From positions 1 to 7,804 of the forward strand of contig CAAGFP010000155.1 of assembly GCA_900769175.1 (NCBI GenBank): DNA of 7,804 bases, given 5' to 3'. The first letter of the stretch is position 1. Each line of letters starts with the position of its first letter. The DNA is from Lachnospiraceae bacterium (GTDB lineage Bacteria > Bacillota > Clostridia > Lachnospirales > Lachnospiraceae). The position numbers were made by a program, and so were the translations under genes. The notes under the pieces are model-generated. The model was given only the letters and a program-made list of their open reading frames with translations. It was not told the DNA's origin and did not search any database. Positions 5,601-7,804 of this stretch are shown one piece after another.

Positions 5601-7140
5601 GACGGTTGAGGAATACGCAGCCAACGGCTACGAGCCGAGGGAGCAGCCCATCGACGCGCCGGAGCAGCCGGAAACCCCTGCTGTCAAGTATTATCCGATC
5701 AATGAGGGCGCAGCCCGGCGCGCCAATGATGCAAACAGCTACCGCGACTATGCGGCAGGCAGTGCCACCGCTGAATATCGGCAGATGGTGGATCAGGCAG
5801 CAGTGCTTGCCCAACGGCAGAAAGAGCGCGTTGATCCCATGTACCATGAGAAAATAGATGCGCTGCTGGACACCTATGCCCGCAAGCTGGCAGCAAATCT
5901 GAATGACCATTATGCCATTGAAGCCCGTGTGCCATCTATCCTTGTGGCTGGCGGCAGCAATTTCCCCGTCCGCAAAAAGGAAAAGCAAAACGCCGCCCGT
6001 GACCGCAATATGCAGGAGTGGCAGGATGTGCAGGGGATTCTTGATAAAATCCGCAGCACGGGTATGGGCGGTATTAGCGCGGACGATCCGCAGGCTGTCG
6101 CCAAACTGGAAGCCAAGCTCTCAAAGCTGGAAGAAGCGCAGGAAACCATGAAAGCGGTAAACGCCTATTACCGAAAGCATAAGACGTTGGACGGTTGTCC
6201 GCACTTAACGCCGGAGCAGATCGACAAGCTGAAAGCGGACATGGCGCAGTCCTGGCACCTTGACAAAAGCAGGCCATATCAGTCCTTTGTCCTCTCCAAC
6301 AATAACGCAGAAATTCGCCGGATTCGTGCGCGTATCGAACAGGTACGGCAACATGAGGATACCCAGTTTGCCGGATGGGAGTTTGACGGTGGGCGTGTGG
6401 AAGCAAACAAAGCAGACAACCGCCTGCAGATCTTCTTTGACGGCAAGCCGGACGAAGGGACGCGGGACGAGCTGAAAGCCAACGGCTTCCGCTGGGCACC
6501 CAGCGTCGGTGCATGGCAGCGGCAGCTTAATATGAACGCCTACCGCGCCGCAGGGCATATTTCCTGTATCCAGCCTGCCACCGGGGACAAGCCGGTTGAT
6601 TTACAGCGCAACGCCCAGCATCAGCAGGAAGCAGCTACCCCCGACACATTTATGACCGGGGAAAGAATTACAACGCCCCGTGGTAGCTTTCATGTTACCG
6701 GCATGACCCGCGAGCAGATGGAAGCCGCAGGCTATGGCTATCATCACAGTTCAGAGGACGGCAAATATCTCATTATGGGCAATGGCACACAAGCCTATGC
6801 CATTGCTGCCGAACAGCGGGTACCGGAAAACTATATGCGCACGGCAGAGCTGACCACCGAGCAGAATTACAACATGATCGACGGGCGGATCAACAATACC
6901 CCGTCTGTGGACGAGTTGGAAGAAAAGGCAAAGCGCGGCGAAGTGATCTCCCTGTCTGCCCTTGCCGCTGCGGTTAAAGCCGAGGACGGCAGGACGCCCC
7001 AGCGCAGCGAGGATGGGAAAAAACCGTCAATTCGCGCCCAACTTAAATCCGACCGGGCGCAGGCTGCGGCAAAGCCGAAGCAGAAAGAAAAAGAACAGGA
7101 AGCAAGGCGCAGTGTCCGGCAGGCGCTGGAAATGGAGTAA
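2632..7140 (+). CDS. Giant polyvalent protein: ArdC-like ssDNA-binding, zinc metallopeptidase, YodL and LPD-like domains (1502 aa)
   Basis: Large multidomain protein of the 'polyvalent protein' type found in conjugative elements and phages. Residues about 20-150 match the ArdC N-terminal (DUF1738) ssDNA-binding domain, e.g. YSLNNTLLILMQKP and RGEKGIKIFAP. Residues about 160-290 are a zincin metallopeptidase: HEIAH at 219-223, with E250/E252 in REVEAES as likely third ligand. A Glu/Gln-rich coiled-coil-like linker (about 295-330) follows. Residues about 333-436 match YodL. Residues 524-760 are a conserved-looking block I cannot name. Residues about 773-870 (IIWSES, WYDKTKFRI, FGDGDGSLIDHI) resemble an LPD domain, perhaps LPD25. 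Residues about 1018-1300 include SNFPVRKKEKQ (1109-1119) and NGFRWAPSVGAWQRQL (1284-1299). The end has GYGYHH (1367-1372), MIDGRINN (1415-1422) and a basic tail. There is no signal peptide or membrane segment, so it is cytosolic or transferred with DNA (inference). ArdC homologues counter restriction; that role here is inferred. The reading frame is intact throughout. Confidence 0.9.
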   Translation: MSDYEARPFELTAKDTEGKVKEVTERLEAGVRELFESERYQAYLKAMSKFHDYSLNNTLLILMQKPDASLVAGFGKWRDDFERHVKRGEKGIKIFAPAPYTIKKEAEKIDPDTGQPVIGADGKPVMEQQEIKIPAFKVVSVFDVSQTDGKEIPDLSVDALTGSVEQYEDFWRVLKEVSPVPVELEKIEGGAHGYYSLTDKRIAVDEGMSELQTIKTLIHEIAHAKLHDIDLNAPTEEMENRPNRRTREVEAESIAFTVCQHFGLDTSDYSFGYVAGWSSDKEIKELKASLETIRTTASALITEIEERLQALSQQRETEQEQETAALTEPQPENTFSIYQLKGGDETRDYRFEPLERLRELGLSVQKDNYDLVYSAPLSDGETLEDLFVRFNVERPEDFTGHSLSMSDVIVLRHGEQQSAHYLDRGGYTEIPEFLQQGQNIRQEAAQPVFEQIPPERQQTIRDEVQATLQMLVDTDMQLSGEVSQGTLGALTAQGYVLQDGQISKAEQEEVPPNTEPQEQNPPSITPLTDLQKKAVELAKKYDGLPMQDKIDVIAQCFGSTTGKIETSPCSGKWRGTSDVSIRFDTGTSLFIGNQATPKAKTKAVQQEFVNTALVQYNPEIIDTAKETALAALMEREAKDNAIAAERGLQPYTLLGVEFNDGTDDKISGYMGWYYVTLAVDGKICSHMETGLNHDIAAGRVSTAPTRENYYTAGALKESDVDYVFNNVGFSSTSELYSLHISDAVRERAEQALSERNAAAGSEKELPPSLDPAVQPVVTIIWSESDKLQEGEQLPLARADALFKTLDEEKRTEREKPGYTGGWYDKTKFRIDCTFDGERDSYEGRQDFGDGDGSLIDHIEAYHEYYANDESWQNYVLHNQGAESWEQDKAEREMILSEFVPYMRLHCNLYEQERTATDVLENGENLTPEQTAYFTAVLAHVDTCREKLNAGDYHLPDPPQFADFAQETAEMETYKDHVREEIAQEAAAAGMTVEEYAANGYEPREQPIDAPEQPETPAVKYYPINEGAARRANDANSYRDYAAGSATAEYRQMVDQAAVLAQRQKERVDPMYHEKIDALLDTYARKLAANLNDHYAIEARVPSILVAGGSNFPVRKKEKQNAARDRNMQEWQDVQGILDKIRSTGMGGISADDPQAVAKLEAKLSKLEEAQETMKAVNAYYRKHKTLDGCPHLTPEQIDKLKADMAQSWHLDKSRPYQSFVLSNNNAEIRRIRARIEQVRQHEDTQFAGWEFDGGRVEANKADNRLQIFFDGKPDEGTRDELKANGFRWAPSVGAWQRQLNMNAYRAAGHISCIQPATGDKPVDLQRNAQHQQEAATPDTFMTGERITTPRGSFHVTGMTREQMEAAGYGYHHSSEDGKYLIMGNGTQAYAIAAEQRVPENYMRTAELTTEQNYNMIDGRINNTPSVDELEEKAKRGEVISLSALAAAVKAEDGRTPQRSEDGKKPSIRAQLKSDRAQAAAKPKQKEKEQEARRSVRQALEME
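7134..7137 (+). promoter_or_regulatory. Ribosome binding site of the last gene
   Basis: GGAG lies within the last codons of the polyvalent gene, 6 bases before ATG 7144. With only 3 bases between stop and start, the two genes are likely translationally coupled. Confidence 0.75.
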
Positions 7141-7143
7141 GAT

Positions 7144-7804
7144 ATGAATAAGTTTGAAAATGTGGACGTGCTGGCATCGCTGCAACAGATCATGCAGCAG
7201 AATACAGCATTTTTCCGAAATGATTTTGACATTGACAAGAAGATACTGACCCGAGCGGCGGTAAGTAAAAATGCAGAGGATAAAATCTATCTCTGGTTTT
7301 GCCGCCCCAACGGGACACATTGTCTGCGGGAACGGGATGTTTTCCTGCGCGGAACACGGGAGCATAACACATTTCGTTTCTACCATGAACAGACCAAGGA
7401 GCGTGTGCTTGCCTACGCAGTGGTACTGTCCGGCATGGAGTGCGGCAAAGTGATGGGGAGCATTTACGAGCTGGACTATGCACGAAAAGCCGAACTTGCA
7501 GCCCAGACTGCCTTGCGAACAGACAACAACCGCCTGATCTATGAAAATGGATCACGGGAGCTGCCCAAGGATTACCAATTTGAAGCCGTGCCGGATCGGG
7601 AGTATGGAAAGTTTCTGCGCTACGAAGCTGTGCCCCATGACCCGGACGCTCTGCGGGAGCTGCTGCACGACGAGAGCCGAAAGAGAGAGCTGCTTGCGCC
7701 CGGTGATTTCAAGGTACATATTGGGAAACTGTCTGATGAAAAGGTGCTTATCGAAGCACAGCGGATCTCCACCGCATTTCAGGCACTGCAAGCGCCCAAT
7801 AGCC
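7144..7804 (+). CDS. Conjugative-element accessory protein, 3' end outside window
   Basis: Open frame of 220 complete codons with no stop before the right edge. The start is ATG at 7144, supported by GGAG at 7134-7137 and a 3-base gap after the previous stop. The sequence has features I associate with a family of accessory proteins found beside polyvalent proteins in Firmicutes elements: DFDIDKKILTRAA (28-40), LWFCRPNGTHCLRERDVF (51-68), AYAVVLSG, GSIYELDY, PDREYGKF and PGDFKVHIGKL. It may carry a large-polyvalent-protein-associated domain (LPD16 is my tentative guess), but I cannot confirm the name. No signal peptide, membrane segment or clear catalytic motif is visible. Tight linkage to the polyvalent gene suggests a shared role during or just after transfer (inference). 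Being cut at the edge, its full length and any C-terminal domain are unknown. Confidence 0.85.
   Translation, partial: MNKFENVDVLASLQQIMQQNTAFFRNDFDIDKKILTRAAVSKNAEDKIYLWFCRPNGTHCLRERDVFLRGTREHNTFRFYHEQTKERVLAYAVVLSGMECGKVMGSIYELDYARKAELAAQTALRTDNNRLIYENGSRELPKDYQFEAVPDREYGKFLRYEAVPHDPDALRELLHDESRKRELLAPGDFKVHIGKLSDEKVLIEAQRISTAFQALQAPNS

Noticed and set aside
4888..5988. Minus-strand open frame of 366 codons
   Set aside because: It lies wholly opposite the well-supported polyvalent gene, has no recognisable family, and shows the Cys/His/Leu-rich composition of a shadow frame.

Overview
The window looks like a piece of the backbone of an integrative and conjugative element (Tn1549-like class) or related plasmid from a gut-type Clostridia/Firmicutes host. 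The basis is family recognition: a conjugation-associated type IA topoisomerase (topB type), a Cys-rich VLP protein, a giant ArdC/metallopeptidase/YodL polyvalent protein, and a further small accessory gene of the kind found beside such proteins. All four genes are on the + strand and show AGGAG-like ribosome binding sites or stop/start coupling. There is no integrase, relaxase, T4SS gene, tRNA, rRNA, insertion sequence or CRISPR array in view.

Layout. Bases 2-1993 hold a topoisomerase III whose first roughly 30 residues lie left of the window. Bases 1990-2370 hold a 126-aa Cys-rich VLP protein that overlaps the topoisomerase stop by ATGA. Bases 2371-2631 are a non-coding gap rich in inverted repeats. 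Bases 2632-7140 encode a 1502-residue polyvalent protein: an ArdC-type ssDNA-binding domain, an HEIAH zinc metallopeptidase, a YodL domain, at least one large-polyvalent-protein-associated (LPD-like) domain, two conserved regions I cannot name, and a basic C-terminal tail. From 7144 to the right edge runs a further gene, cut off by the window.

How the genes may work together. The topoisomerase and the small Cys-rich protein form a translationally coupled pair, probably for DNA processing of the element. The polyvalent protein is of a type proposed in the literature to protect incoming element DNA against host defences and to act on the single strand during transfer. It and the next gene are also coupled (3-base gap).

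The most interesting part is the 261-base gap. Besides several hairpins and a perfect 20-base palindrome, a hairpin loop carries CTCCTT, exactly complementary to the Shine-Dalgarno of the polyvalent gene. The same loop segment can pair instead over 9 bp with an upstream stretch. That is the geometry of a translation-control switch, but it is read by eye and untested.
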